Source: Durusdinium trenchii (Eukaryota > Sar > Dinophyceae > Suessiales > Symbiodiniaceae). Taken from it: a stretch of DNA of 64,000 nucleotides. Of the stretch, positions 23,740-35,376 are shown one piece after another (the stretch's first letter is position 1; each line of letters opens with the position of its first letter). The DNA lies in assembly GCA_963970005.1 (NCBI GenBank), contig CAXAMN010028839.1, forward strand, positions 438,033 to 502,032, in the 5' to 3' direction. The notes below the pieces were generated by a model. It was given only the letters and a program-made list of their open reading frames with translations, was not told the origin of the DNA and did no database searches. Made by a program: the position numbers and the translations under genes.

Positions 23740-26334
23740 TCAACCGCAAGGCCACAACTTCTTGCCATTGGCTTGCCTGGCAGCGTTTGGGTGTATGCGG
23801 CGATTGAAAAAAGAAACCGGCGGAAGGGAAGAGTTTCTACAGTAATGACCGAAAAGCCACGTGTTGCCATATTTCAACATGTTGTGCTTCGTGAAAACAT
23901 GCCCATTCGATGTCATGGATGCCAGCGCCTCTTGACATGAAACAGCTGCCGCTGCAAAAGTGATATCATCAGATCGCACACCTGACACAAGAAGCCAAGT
24001 GAGCGGGATTTGCACAAGTGAAACTGACATCCACAGGTGAAAGCTATGCTACTCCGACATCCAGATGCAGGTGTAGTTTCATCGGATACTACTCCACAAA
24101 TCTCTGGTCCCGAGTCATCACACACCTGCCCCGCACCGAATGCACTGCTCTGGCCTTTCATCCGGCTTAGGAGGTCCAGCGCCGCGAGCCATTTCTGTTG
24201 ACATGCCATTAACGCTGCGTTGTGGCCAGAAGTGGTGGTGCTGATGCGCTTGTGCCTTGCCTGGAGCTGCAGACTTTGTGCACATTCAAGGACCATCAAG
24301 TATGATTTAGAGTAGAAGGGCTTGAGCAGTTCAAATCTAGCACCTAGTGCTTAGTACAGTGCCAAATGTAGTAGTGGCAGTAGCAGTAGCATTTGCAGCA
24401 GCAGCACCAGCAGTAGCAGTAGCAGTAGCAGTAGCAGTAGTAGTAGCAGCAGCAGTAGCAGCAGCAGCAGTAGTAGTAGCAGTAGTAGTAGTAGATGATG
24501 TAGCAGTAGAAGTAGAAGTAGAAGTAGAAGTAGTAGTAGTAGTAGTACTAGTAGTAGTAGTAGTAGTAGTCATCGCCGCCGGCGTCGTCGTGGTGGTGGT
24601 GGTGGTGAACGTATAGGTTGCATTGTTGCATCCCAATCATCCCAAATCTCAATGTTGATGTCCAACCATGTCCAACATCCCCAACCTCCGCCAAGAAGAA
24701 GTTGGCGTTGTCCCAATCGAGTGAATGCTGAAAAGCGCCCAAGAGGGTTGCGAAGCCAATAACATCTCCATGGAGCTGAAGGATCTCTGTCGTCTTTCTG
24801 AAGTGTAGTACTTCTCTCCACCGTTGACCTTAGCAACAGGGACCCCTCGCACTCAAGACTTGCCGGCACTTGATCTGGTCTAAGCAGTGAGAAAAAGCTT
24901 GTTCCAGAAAGCGACATCATGTCATGTGCATGTCTGGCCTGCACCAGCAGCACTCATCACAGAATTGAAGCTGATAGAGGTCGGCTTGCTTAGACCACAA
25001 ATCTCTTCAAGCAGCTGCATGGCCCTCGGCCACTGAGCACTTGCTTCGGCTGCTGTGATGGCACTATTGAAGCTAATGACATCTCGAGAGCCCAATCGGC
25101 CCAAGCTCCAAATGGCCATCTGCCATCTTCCCTGCCCTGCAGCATGGATGATTGCATTGTGCCCTCGCAAGCTCAGGTCTAAGCTCTTCTGTGAGACCTC
25201 TTCACCTTCAAAATCGGCAACACTGCTTTCGCGCTCAGTAACTCATAGACACTTCACCAACAACGTGCAACCAACAAAGGAAGGGAAGGAGAGAGGGAGA
25301 GACAGATTGACGCTAAAGGAGAAATCCCATGAAATCAGAAACCGCCCAAATCGCCCACTGCGAGACATCAAACACGACATCGCCCGCCTAGAGCAACAGC
25401 GTGAAGCCAAGAGCCACAAGTCATCGCCGCGTTGCCCGCAGCAGAGTCCGCCTGTACTTGCCATCGATGGAGGTCAGTGAAAAGCCGAAGTGCCAGCAGC
25501 CAACAACCAGCTTCTACAGCCTGACGCGCTCACTGACAACTGATTTTGATGTTCCACACTGGGGGAGGTTGCTAAACAGCTATAGTTGCTACAAACAATG
25601 CCAATGGAGTACATGTCATTGAGTGATGCGTGTTTTGCTGACAATTGTTAGTTCCAAGGGCCAGTTTGCTGGGGTTGCGAGCATCCCATTGGACATATCA
25701 ATTCTATGCAGGAGTTTCATGGAGAAAAGCTTCTTGTTACTAGTAGTAAGGCCCTTGCTCCTAGTAGCGATGCCAGGAGCCCCTAGTAGCGTCCTTGCTC
25801 GTAGTACTAGTAGCGATGCCAGGAGCCCCTAGTAGCGCTCCATGGTTTGCAACCAGATCTCGTTCCTTCGGATTTCTTCGGACCGATTCGTCCGCCCTCA
25901 CATGCGTCGGTCGAGTTGGATCTTGTCGGTCCCGTGACGTCGACATCTTCACGATGTCTGCGGCACCCGGTCCCGACATCTGCGGCTAGGACACGTCTGG
26001 CAAGGCAACTGTAGCAGTCAAACTCACCTCGGTGTGTTTCCAGCGGACATGCCGCATGCCATCGCATGCCGCATGCCCTCACCACCAAACTATGCCATAA
26101 CACCTGAACACCACAGGCCCATTCTGTTCCGCTCAGCTTTACAAAATCATGCGGCTAGGCGCCATAGATGGCTCCAAGCTTGACCGAACCATCACCTGCC
26201 AGCTCGGGTTCAAGCCCAGAAGTCTCTACCCTTCTGGCACCGGCACCAACTGCAACTGGCTTTGCAATGGATTCCCAGGTCCGATATCCGCACATGCATG
26301 ACCAAAGGTATACATAATTAAATACATGACATAG

Positions 26335-26371
<37 letters not shown>

Positions 26372-27803
26372 CATACAGAAAAGTCTCACTTTGCTACATC
26401 TTTGCTCTCTCCACCTGGAGGAGAGCACTGCTCCGCTGCCACGAAGATGAAGCAACCCCAGATGACATGGCAGCATTGTAGGCCTCGGAGACTTACAATA
26501 CTCACACGTGCCTGCACCTGCCTGGTGTCGAGAATTGCCTCTCGCATGTCAGTGATGCTGTGATGCTTGGTTGAACGCAAAGGCCTTCAAGCTGAATCTT
26601 CTCAGCTCAATCCAAAACCTTTGGAACAAAAGGAAGGCCCCTTCTTGGAGATCGCAGGTTCAAACAAGCGCGACAAGGCTGGTTCCAAAGGAGCGAATGG
26701 TCGACCCTGCGACGCCAAGCGGCCCAAACTCCAGCAGATCTCCAGTTGCTCAAGGAAGTCAAAGCAAATCTCCAGCAGGACCCCTTCTCATAAGCACTGC
26801 ATACCTGCTTTGCGAACAGGCATTCATTTTGAGAACATGCCCCATTTCTCTGGAAGGTATGTGTAAAGAAGTTGATCTTCAGTGCACTTGGTCTGCACCA
26901 GCCTGGGAAACTTTGGTTCCAGCCCCAGCATCGAACTTCAGAGAAAAATCAGCATAAACTGAGGACTCCATGAACCCCAAAACCGCACAACTTCAATCCA
27001 AGCGACAAGATTCACTGAGGCACTGTCCAGCTGCAGCCCAAGTTGAGCTGCGTCACCCAGAACCTCCAGGGCAGAAAACCAGGCGGCTGCCCTGTTGCAT
27101 GCACCGGCAGCGGCATTGTAGCAAATGACATTCGGCCGTAAACCTAGCAGCGAAAAAGCGAACAAATCAGCAAAAGCTACTAGTAACAAGTGCCTTACTG
27201 GTAGTAACAAGAAGCTACTAGGGGCTCCTGGCATCGCTACTAGTAACAAGAAGCTACTAGTAACAATGATTGACGTCACGGTCTCCTTCCTTTCTTTGCC
27301 CATGCGCTGGTATGCTGTACATGCTTCCAGGTGGGAACTTGGTATGACTCCGATTGTGTGTCGCGCGAGGCAACCCCCCAACCGATATTGTGCTCTCTTG
27401 CTCACGCGGCTTTCTAGGTGTGTCTTCAACTGCTACATCTTCAATTCAAACAAGGGAGGCTTTAGAGTCATCTCAGTTGCTCAAATCATTTAATCCTTCA
27501 AGTTATGTTGAAACTCATTGTAACTCCAAATATCTCCACATGTGAATCTTGAAACAACAAGTTCCTGATTGCTGCAGCTGTTAGGAGGCCTTCACGACTG
27601 TCAACTACCGTTATTAGAGCCTACCTAGTCAATCCATCGACATCTACAGCACCGGCACCTGCTGGTCTTTCTCTGCGCAGCTGTTGGATGGCTTCCTGCC
27701 ACAGGTTCCGCTGTCCCAAAACAGCCACTGCCACCACCAAGTCCTTGGGAACGATCAGACCCGAAGAGAGCTGTCCCTCCAATCTCGACATATGTCCACA
27801 CAA
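23740..27803 (-). CDS. Pentatricopeptide-repeat (PPR) protein gene, many short exons
   Basis: PPR helical pairs appear in a series of minus-strand exons and suggest an RNA-binding protein, usually organellar. Joined with confidence: exon ending 27635 to exon starting 27143 (GA-AG) giving DGLRPNVICYNAAAGACNRA; exon 25163-24945 to 24828-24686 (GT-AG) giving ISFNSVMSAAGQRWREVL; 24686 to 24266-24137 (GT-AG); 24137 to the exon starting 23981 (GT-AG) giving GVRSDDITFAAAAVSC. Other exons lie near 26860-26720 (CSAYEKGSCWRFAL) and 26540-26430 (AYNAAMSSGVASSSW). Motifs such as VISFNSAITAAEASAQWPRA are typical. The start, the exons between 26.4 and 25.2 kb and the C-terminus (frame open to 23740) are not fixed. 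Introns contain CTACTAG arrays and a long trinucleotide repeat. Which organelle and which transcript it serves cannot be told. Confidence 0.8.
24362..24605. repeat. Trinucleotide repeat (AGT/AGC/AGA)n within PPR intron
   Basis: About 240 bp of imperfect triplets, mainly GTAGCA, GTAGTA and GTAGAA, ending in a GTGGTGGTG run. It lies between the PPR exons 24828-24686 and 24266-24137, so it should be removed by splicing. Both strands stay open in several frames and give poly-Val/Ala, poly-Thr and poly-Tyr artefacts. Confidence 0.95.
25728..25836. repeat. CTACTAG-module array
   Basis: About 110 bp in the CTAGTAG orientation on plus: AGCTTCTTGTTACTAGTAG, TAAGGCCCTTGCTCCTAGTAG, CGATGCCAGGAGCCCCTAGTAG, CGTCCTTGCTCGTAGTACTAGTAG, then a further CGATGCCAGGAGCCCC unit. 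It lies between PPR exons, probably in an intron. Confidence 0.93.
26336..26376. repeat. (AC)n(AT)n dinucleotide repeat
   Basis: An (AC)n run passing into (AT)n, within the PPR gene region between two likely exons. Confidence 0.9.
27176..27268. repeat. CTACTAG-module array in PPR intron, opposite orientation
   Basis: About 90 bp reading on plus as GCTACTAGTAACAAG, TGCCTTACTGGTAGTAACAAG, AAGCTACTAGGGGCTCCTG, GCATCGCTACTAGTAACAAG and AAGCTACTAGTAACAATG. It lies inside intron 27144-27634, in antisense orientation relative to the gene, whereas the array in the DUF5054 intron is in sense orientation. Confidence 0.93.
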
Positions 27804-27954
27804 GTAATGTTGACCTCTGATTAATAAAGGCCCCCAGAATAATATCTTTTTTCTAAGGGAGTGTAGTGGGATATGTTCCCACAGGGGGAGGGGTCGTTGT
27901 AGTGGGATATGTTTGATTGTTATAGATTAATGTTTCCCCTTTGGAGTTTGCTGG

Positions 27955-28470
27955 GATTTAGTCATTTTAGAGGCCTTTGGATTGATATTTATAAAGATTT
28001 CTAGTAAAAATCTGGAGATGTCCATTGAGAACTGGTGATGTTGAAGGCCTTTGGATGCAGATTTCTATTAAATTGTTAGAGATGTCCATTGAGAATTGAT
28101 GGTTTTGCACGTCTTTGGATGCAGATTTCTCACATTATTTGCAGGGGGGCCTAGAATAATGTCTAGAGAGTTGAAGCTTCAAAAATATGTGGACTGCAGG
28201 TTTAAAAGAACTTATCTTTATTCATGTTCTTTTCCCATTGATTTGCTGTACTTACCTTCTATTCCTTTACTTTGTTGTGCTGCTGCTCTTGCTGTTCCTG
28301 GCGTTGCGGATGTCAATTAAAAGTTTGAAGGGTCCCATTGAGATTGAATGATTTTGAAGGTCTTTGGATTCAGATGTCCATTGAAATTTTGAAGAGTTCC
28401 ATTGAGGTTGAATGATTTTGCAGGTTTTTGGATTCAGAGTTCCATTGAAATCTATATAAAGAGTTCCATT
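27955..28470. repeat. Degenerate tandem repeat of about 63-65 bp
   Basis: At least five diverged copies of a unit with the phrases TCCATTGAGA, GATTTTGAAGG and CTTTGGATTCAGA. Three lie at about 27960-28137 and two at about 28321-28460, separated by about 180 bp of unrelated sequence. The region is AT-rich compared with neighbours. Confidence 0.8.
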
Positions 28471-28622
28471 TCCATTTCCACTGATTCCCTATTTATTTTA
28501 GCAATTTTAGTATCTAAGTAATGATTCTAATTGTTTTAGCAATTGATTCGTTTTCTAGCATATAAAATATATATATAGAGATTACTTTAGAGGCCTTGGC
28601 TGTTGAAGGGGGAGGGGGTTGA

Positions 28623-28913
28623 TTAATCAAGAGTTACAGAGTTACTGCCATTGATAAGCCGAATTTCACGCAAAGTTCGTTTCAGTAAATCCCGCTTTCC
28701 AAGTTGTTTGACTTGCCCCATCCCAGAGTGATGTCCAACCGGCTCCTTTCGGGAAGCCAAAGGAAGCTGCAGGAGATGCTCGGTCGTCGCCAAGAGCTGG
28801 GCGACTGGGACCACAGGCTCCTCCGGCTCCGCGGCGCGACGAAGGTCTGCCAGAAGCTCCTGGGCAAAACGGAATAAGCAAGCATCCCCGCAGACCAGGG
28901 CCATGGTTGGCAT
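28623..28913 (-). CDS. Hypothetical 96-aa open frame or exon
   Basis: A minus frame from an ATG at 28913 to a TAA at 28623 encodes a mostly helical sequence (e.g. FAQELLADLRRAAEPEEPVV, RDLLKRTLREIRLI) with amphipathic Leu spacing and good codon balance. It has no recognised domain. It could be the first exon of the PPR gene downstream, or an independent small gene. Minus orientation agrees with its neighbours. Confidence 0.4.
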   Translation of the reverse strand: MPTMALVCGDACLFRFAQELLADLRRAAEPEEPVVPVAQLLATTEHLLQLPLASRKEPVGHHSGMGQVKQLGKRDLLKRTLREIRLINGSNSVTLD

Positions 28914-29388
28914 GCTTCAATATGCTTCATCTTGAAAGTTGGGAGATTTCAGGAACTATCAATATCAATTCAGTGGAAGAGAAGCACACATATATTTGAT
29001 TCTATCAGTGTTACATTGACCATCGTTGATCTCCAGTTGCACTCCAGCACACAAAGCTCTTTTGGCCCTCAGCGTGCAAGGTCCTTTTGTATTGGTATTT
29101 GGACTTTGGAATTTGAAGGCATGCATTTTAGAGAAAATTGTTTTAGATATTTTTGAAGATTAGGAGATGGATTGTGCTCTACCCGAGCCAAGGTTCGCCC
29201 TGGCACGGGTGCCTATGAACCTTGTGTACATACAGCAGAGCTGGCCTATGAAACAAAAGCTTCCGTCCATGCACTGCAAACGGTCCGACGGAAATGCCTT
29301 GAGAAGCTGGTGCGGCCTCAAGATACTTTAATGCACCATGACATGGTGCCGTCCCTCGGTCACGTGCATTCCACGCCCTTCAGGCCAC

Positions 29389-30774
29389 TCAAGTTTCTTC
29401 CGGAGGGTAAAAACCGCCCAGGAGCTGAACGGCTTTGGAGTGGAAGGCCTCTCGGACCACCGTGCCGCCCATGATCTTACGGTTGGGACTGCTCTTCCTA
29501 TCTGCACGGCCATGCAGCACACGCCAATTGTCCAGGATCAGCATCTGCCCCTGTGAGATTGGAACCTCCACTTCAAACTCTGAACCGTGGATCATCTCGT
29601 TCCACAGCAGGTATGCGTCATACCATTCCTGAAACACCTCATAGGGCACCGTGCTTGGGGTTCGAAAGACCTCATTGAATTGAAGACGGATCAAGTTGCC
29701 CTGCGCATCTGTTTGGATGATCGGGCTCCTTGTAGCGAGCAGCATGGATTGAGTCCCTTGCTGTGACGAGTCGACCCGCGACTTCACAAAATCTCGCTCT
29801 TGGCAGTTCCCATACCGCGTCAGCTTCTGGAAAGCCTGTGGGTGTCTCTCCCTCAATGCTTCAGCGACTGCATATCCATCGACCAAGGTATTCACACCAC
29901 TACCTTCCACATAGTTCACCACCAAAACCAAGGCAGGAATGCCATGCGCAGGGACTGATTGGTCCGTGTGATTGTGGAGGCGCTTTTCCTGAGCATAGCT
30001 GACACTTACAGCACCAGCCTTCTTTTGGATCACCCAATTCGGCTCCTCTCGAGCTGGGTCCTTTTGCATACCCCCAAGGCAATGATTCACAAAGTCCAGC
30101 AAAATGCTAGAATCCTGAGAGTGCGGCACATTGTCTAGGATAACAACACCGTGCTCCATGACAGCCTGCATCATCTCCAAGTTTGCAGAGTCCGAATGCC
30201 TCACCGTGTGGAAGTCCCGATGCTCAAACTGATCAGTGACCCCTTGGTTCTTCCAAAGCTTCTTCAGGCAAAGATCTGGTGCTGGTGCTCTCGAGAAGCC
30301 TGAATAGCCTCGAAGCCAATGAAAGTCTTCATTGCGGGGATGATGGCGCTGGCCCTCCAGCACCTTCCCTGCAACAGGTGCATACATCCTCAAGAAGCCA
30401 CTGGAAAAGTGGCTCATGCCTTCCCCAAGTTGAGGATCACCTTTCCAAGCTACTTCCAGGCCATCCTCGCAGAGTCTCAGCTCCTCGACTTCCCCACTGC
30501 TGTGACGCCCCTCGGGTGAGAAAGCGATTTTGTCAAGGTACCTCTCACCAGCCTGTTGAGAAACCACCACGGCATCTCTGCACGAATCCCGGAGCCAGCG
30601 GCCATGCAACTCAAAGGCAGAGCCATCTCCGAATCCTACACGGATCTGCTTTCCAGCATTTAGAATGGATGCTGTCACGCACTTGGCTCCATCAAAGGGG
30701 GCCACTGCAGCATGCACAGCTGCCACTGTCGACTTGTGAGCTCTTCCCACTCGAAAAGACCGGCACACCCTCAT
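29389..30774 (-). CDS. Gamma-butyrobetaine / trimethyllysine dioxygenase family, intronless, 461 aa
   Basis: A single uninterrupted frame. The likely product is a 2OG-Fe(II) hydroxylase of the carnitine pathway (BBOX1/TMLHE-like). The N-terminal domain carries the family phrase DGSAFELHGRWLRDSCRD, followed by the TauD-type catalytic domain: LHNHTDQS supplies His269 and Asp271, DNWRVLHGR supplies distal His421, and a downstream Arg (about 441) should bind 2-oxoglutarate. Full family length. I chose the ATG at 30774; the frame is open to a GTG at 30825, which is a less likely start. The resulting N-terminus (MRVCRSFRVGRAHKSTVAA) is Arg-rich, lacks acidic residues and looks like a mitochondrial presequence. 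Lack of introns contrasts with the neighbouring genes. Which of the two carnitine-pathway reactions it catalyses cannot be decided by eye. Confidence 0.92.
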   Translation of the reverse strand: MRVCRSFRVGRAHKSTVAAVHAAVAPFDGAKCVTASILNAGKQIRVGFGDGSAFELHGRWLRDSCRDAVVVSQQAGERYLDKIAFSPEGRHSSGEVEELRLCEDGLEVAWKGDPQLGEGMSHFSSGFLRMYAPVAGKVLEGQRHHPRNEDFHWLRGYSGFSRAPAPDLCLKKLWKNQGVTDQFEHRDFHTVRHSDSANLEMMQAVMEHGVVILDNVPHSQDSSILLDFVNHCLGGMQKDPAREEPNWVIQKKAGAVSVSYAQEKRLHNHTDQSVPAHGIPALVLVVNYVEGSGVNTLVDGYAVAEALRERHPQAFQKLTRYGNCQERDFVKSRVDSSQQGTQSMLLATRSPIIQTDAQGNLIRLQFNEVFRTPSTVPYEVFQEWYDAYLLWNEMIHGSEFEVEVPISQGQMLILDNWRVLHGRADRKSSPNRKIMGGTVVREAFHSKAVQLLGGFYPPEET

Positions 30775-33700
30775 TGGCCGACGGGGCTTCTCCTTTGAGC
30801 CCAGCTTCAGGACGAAGACGTTCACGGGCTACGCAAAGAGTGATGCAAAGCACATGTAATTTATACCTTTATGATACCTTTATGTTGTATAATGTTATAC
30901 AGTATATATATATATAATATACATCGTATGTGAGCTTCACAACTTATGAAAACCTCATTGACACGTATTAGTATTAGGTGTAAAAAATGAAAGCACATGC
31001 ACTCTGGATCAGGCCGAAGCCTCCCGCCTTCCGACTTCGATGGGCACCAGGCATGGTGCCGGGTCCCAGTGCACCGCGGTCATGTCTGCCATGCCACGAG
31101 AAGAATCCGGTGGTGCGCTGCACTGAAATCTAAAACCGCAGCCAACGCTGGCGATTGCAAAGCGCAATCTGACTATTCGGCTATTCTGAAATCGGTATAC
31201 ACACAGACAGATTATACATAACTATATTATATATATATATATAACACAATTATACGCTGCATGATGCTGGGCCTGGGGCTTGAGCCGTCGAATGCATGCT
31301 GAATGTGTGGCTTGCCAGTGTAGTGTGCCGCCTGCTCATCCTACTCATTCCCGCAAGGGGAGCCTACGATCTGCCTGGAGAACTGGAGATCGCAACTGTA
31401 GGGCACGTGTGCATAATTGAATTCGACCATCTCAGGACAACACATGACTCCAGCCATTTTCCACCCGCCTGACACTGCTGGAGGCCATGTGTAGCAGCCC
31501 TGAGGCGCATAGAGTTGAGCTGCAGTCCGCCCGTGTGACCACGCACGGTTGCGAGGGCCGTTGTTGTTGAAAAGTTCCAGCCAAGCCTTTTCCTACCTCT
31601 TTTCACCAGTTTCGGGGCGGATAGGAAGCCGGTCACAAATGTTACGGAGACAATTGCAATCAAGTCCAAAGCCAGCATCAAAGCTCATGACAACAGATCA
31701 TGTTCATCATGCAGTGCACTTTGTACGTCATGCTCCACGAACGCTGCTTCAAGAAAGCCACCCCAGTCAGCCCCGCCTCATGTCCTTGCCATCCACTCCT
31801 CGGACAGCTCCGCTCACCGCTCGGAAGTTGAGGAGCCCTTTTACACAATTCTTTGAGTGTTCTTAGAGCACAAGCGAAGGAGATTTACAACAGAAAACGA
31901 TTACCGCTCGAGAGGGTTCTGCAATTCAGAATGCTCACATGTCACGAGCCTACCAGTTCCCGCAGCATCTGGAGATAGTGTTCCTGTCCACACAGCTGTG
32001 GTTAGAAGGCTTCATGTGGGCCCAAGTACGTTTAAGGCCTCTTTGCAAGTTCCAGTCGTGTAGAGTGCCTGGCATGCAGGCTTTGCACGTCACAGCAGCT
32101 TCCCACCGTTACAGCAATGCAGCACCCAAAAGAACATAAAAGAACAAAAGGATACAAAAGGAAGAATCAAGTCAAACAGCACTAGGTCACTAGGACGGAT
32201 CGCCGGACCCTTCACCGCAAAGCGTCTCTTGGCATCAAGTGTGACAAGTGACAAGCTAGAACTCAATTATTTCAAACAACGCCTGCGGCGTACTCCGACA
32301 CAAAATCAGCAAATCAGCAGTTGTTCAGCCAAACATGAGCCAAACATACAACAAGCTACACGCAAAGCAGGGGGCGGACGCAGCTGCCAAGTTACCTGAC
32401 GGCGCATGGTGTCTTTGTGACCCTCGTGAATAGCCAAGCTATGGGAACACACTGCAAATACTTACCTAACACTCTGATTCACATCTTCCTCCATGAGCCG
32501 TCCACCATCGACCCTCCGCCTCCTGCTCAGCCACCACCAAATGCCCGCTTCTAGGCAGCACGCTGACCCCATGGGCATCAGCCTTGCGCAACTCATCAGA
32601 GATGCTACGGTCCCTCAGGCCTTGGCTCCAAGGGCGCATGTTTGGGGCCGAGCCCATGTTCTTCCATGGCCCATGAGACGACCAACGCGGCCAAGGCGCG
32701 GACGCGTTTAAATCGCAGACCGTCAAGGCTTGGTTGGCCAGTAGAGCCTTGATGCAATTGAAACTTGCCGTGCACGATGACCGATGAAAATTTTGATCGG
32801 TGGGCCCATCCAGGCATCCAAACCGCTCTTCTGGTATTCCTGCCAGCTGGGTAGCAAAGCCAGCGGCTGCCTCCAAGGCAATGAAACTGCAGGGTAGTAT
32901 GGGGAGAACTTCTGATAGGGAAGGGAAGGTGCCCTAACATGTCTTCCAGCCTGGGTCCAGTTGCATACCTCGCGAGGCCGGCAATACCCACCGAGGGACA
33001 TCTGAGTCCTGGCAAATCATTACCGGAGGCAAAGCCCTTAGCACCTATCCTACAGTCCTACACTACAGTTTGTCGAATTCCACTCAGCACAAAGAAGAGA
33101 AAAATAATTAGACCAGCATAGACCAAACAGTTTCAGCAATAACATTGTTAAGCGATGCAATGTTGGTGAGAACATTTGCAATTATATACCTATAGCCTCT
33201 AGCTGTTTGGGAACGGCACGTGCACAAAAATGATTGAAAACAACAGTTCCTGATGCCCGAGTCACATGTGAAAAACGAAGGAGGAAATCCGAGGATGATA
33301 TCAAATTTGAAACACTGGATGCATTCATAGCCACACGAAAACATACCTGGACAAGGCGGGGGATAAAGAAAAAGCGGCGTGGCGAAGCAGCGGACAAGGC
33401 CCAGACAAGGCTGTGGCAAAAGGGCCGACAACGTGGACAAGCAGGACAAACAGACCCGAACAAGGCCCGGCCAAGCAGGCATACAAACCCGGACAAGGCG
33501 GCGCGGCCAACAGAACAGACAAAGCCTGGACTGGACAATGACAACGTAAAATGTTTTGGGAACAAGGGGAGGACAGAGGGTTTGCCAGCGCGGCCTAAGA
33601 ACAGAAGGACACCAAAAGGACAAGGGGGCACAGGGCCGAACAGGACAACACCCGGACACAAGGTTTAAGGGCGCGGCCAGAGACTGTGGCCGGCTCCTTT

Positions 33701-35360
33701 TTCCTGAGAGAGAATTTGAGCGTCAATCTGATTGGGGGATAAGACAACAAAACAGATTCCTCTGAACTTATATATGTTGTGTTGTCTATGCGTCCCATTC
33801 TTTTCTGCACTTGCCATTAAATGGTCTTAAGTCTTGGTGTGTTTTTCCGTGCTCCTTGAATGTACGAGCTATGCAGAACGCACTCACCAACGCGCAAACT
33901 TGGCTTCATTCCCTGCAATCACGGCGACTTCAACACCGTGAGACGCTCCTCCAGCCAGCAAACCAACAGCGGGCCAGAAGCCATGTCGCAACATAAGAGC
34001 TTTCCAAAGCAACATCTACTGTAACTCATAACTCAGTAGTCGCACCTGTCAAACTGGTCTACTAGTCTAGGGTTTTGCCGGGTTCGTATCGATGTTACAA
34101 TTATGATTGTTGCTAATTATGATTGTTGTATTTTGTTGACGCTGCTCGGTGAACATGGACAGCGTCATTAGCTGAGTTGTCTATGTTGCTAAACCTCATT
34201 AAAGCTTCGATCGACCTGCCGTCATGCCTGTTCAAGAAGCATGATGATGCTTTGAAAGCAGTTGTGCGCACTGTGAGTTAAACCCATTTGCTTGAACCAC
34301 AAATTCAGTGCAAGTGCTGCTAACGCCACTGAGAGAACATCTCCTACTACAAGACCCCTATGGCCCTCAAGCATCAAAGTTTCTCATGAGAACCACCCCA
34401 CTCAAGCAGAAAACAAAGTACAATGGAGGACATCTGTTGGTGGATGGCATAGACAAAGCCATAACAGCTTGCATACCAGCCACCAGCAATGACTCCTGAA
34501 CTTATCCTCTCTCGAGAGTATTGACAAGGTTCACCTTGCAGCAGTAGCACAGCAAACATGGTGTAGACTTGAGAGAAGGGGGTGGACGAAAGGTTGGTAA
34601 GCAAGGACGGGTGGGTAGCAGCAGCAGCAGGAGCAGCAACAGAAGCAGCAAACCAGCAAACCAGAAGACAATGGAAACCATAAGACCCCAAAATCAGGTC
34701 CCAGGACTTGCGCAAGAGACCCGGGTGCTCCCCATACACCCCTTGATACCCTGCGGTATCGGGTATGAACGGGGTGAACAAAAGAAATGAATGTACGAGG
34801 AGCATGCGGCATGATTGTTTCATGACCACCACTGAACTACAATGTCCCTGTGTGACACGGTCTGATACCTAGTGTCACGCGGATCCCGGCATTTAATTGG
34901 CAAAGACAAGACAAGACCATCGAAAAATGCGTCCAATATGTGGCAGCATCTCACTAATCAGATCATTTGGGAGGCCTTCGTCCTTGGGCTAAAGCTAATT
35001 GGACTCAGGTTGCCTGAGGCCACCTTATGACAACATGAATAACAAAGAGAAAGTTTTGAGAAGTCTACCAGGGTGAGAGTCTCGCAGAGTGCAGGGTGGA
35101 GAGTGCAAGGTGGAGCTCCTGGAGTCACGCATAATTACTGCCCACCCCAATTTTTCAGTCTGACGAAGAGTGAAGCTCGGAATGCCGCTGGCAAGACAAT
35201 GCCTTCTTTGACGGCAAGCAGTGCCAAGCTATGATCTCAAGTATCCCGTGCGCCGTTTTGACAATCTCTGATCTCATCCTAGGTCCTTATCTTCCGGGAA
35301 TGTAACCTGAAGCACAGCTTGCTGTTCTACATGTGCCACCGCTCAGCTCTGCTGCGGCTG
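30775..35360. other. Long stretch with no firmly recognised gene
   Basis: A minus frame at 31364-31681 begins with a hydrophobic run (MMLALDLIAIVSVTFVTGF) and could be an exon. A minus frame ending at 32466 contains ADAHGVSVLPRSGHLVVAEQ, reminiscent of an NHL-type beta-propeller blade, but only one blade is seen. AT-rich TATATA runs are at 30901-30925 and 31212-31240. A purine-rich degenerate repeat occupies 33340-33660. Confidence 0.35.
33340..33660. repeat. Degenerate GGACAAGGC-rich segment
   Basis: About 320 bp of plus-strand purine-biased text in which GGACAAGGC, GACAAGGC and close variants recur irregularly (for instance near 33350, 33398, 33411, 33492). It keeps a plus frame (33234-33668) open with a Lys/Arg/Gly-rich artefactual product. 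Period is irregular. Confidence 0.6.
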
Positions 35361-35376
35361 TTCAGCAAACACGATG

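Noticed and set aside
24337..24636. Open frames on both strands giving poly-Thr, poly-Val or poly-Tyr
   Set aside because: Artefact of the AGT/AGC triplet tract, which lies in a PPR intron.
30775..30825. Upstream GTG start extending the carnitine-pathway dioxygenase by 17 residues
   Set aside because: GTG start unlikely; the ATG at 30774 yields a mitochondrial-type leader.
33234..33668. Plus-strand 144-codon open frame, Lys/Arg/Gly-rich
   Set aside because: Its length comes from the purine-rich degenerate repeat; the product is low complexity and opposes the direction of all supported genes.
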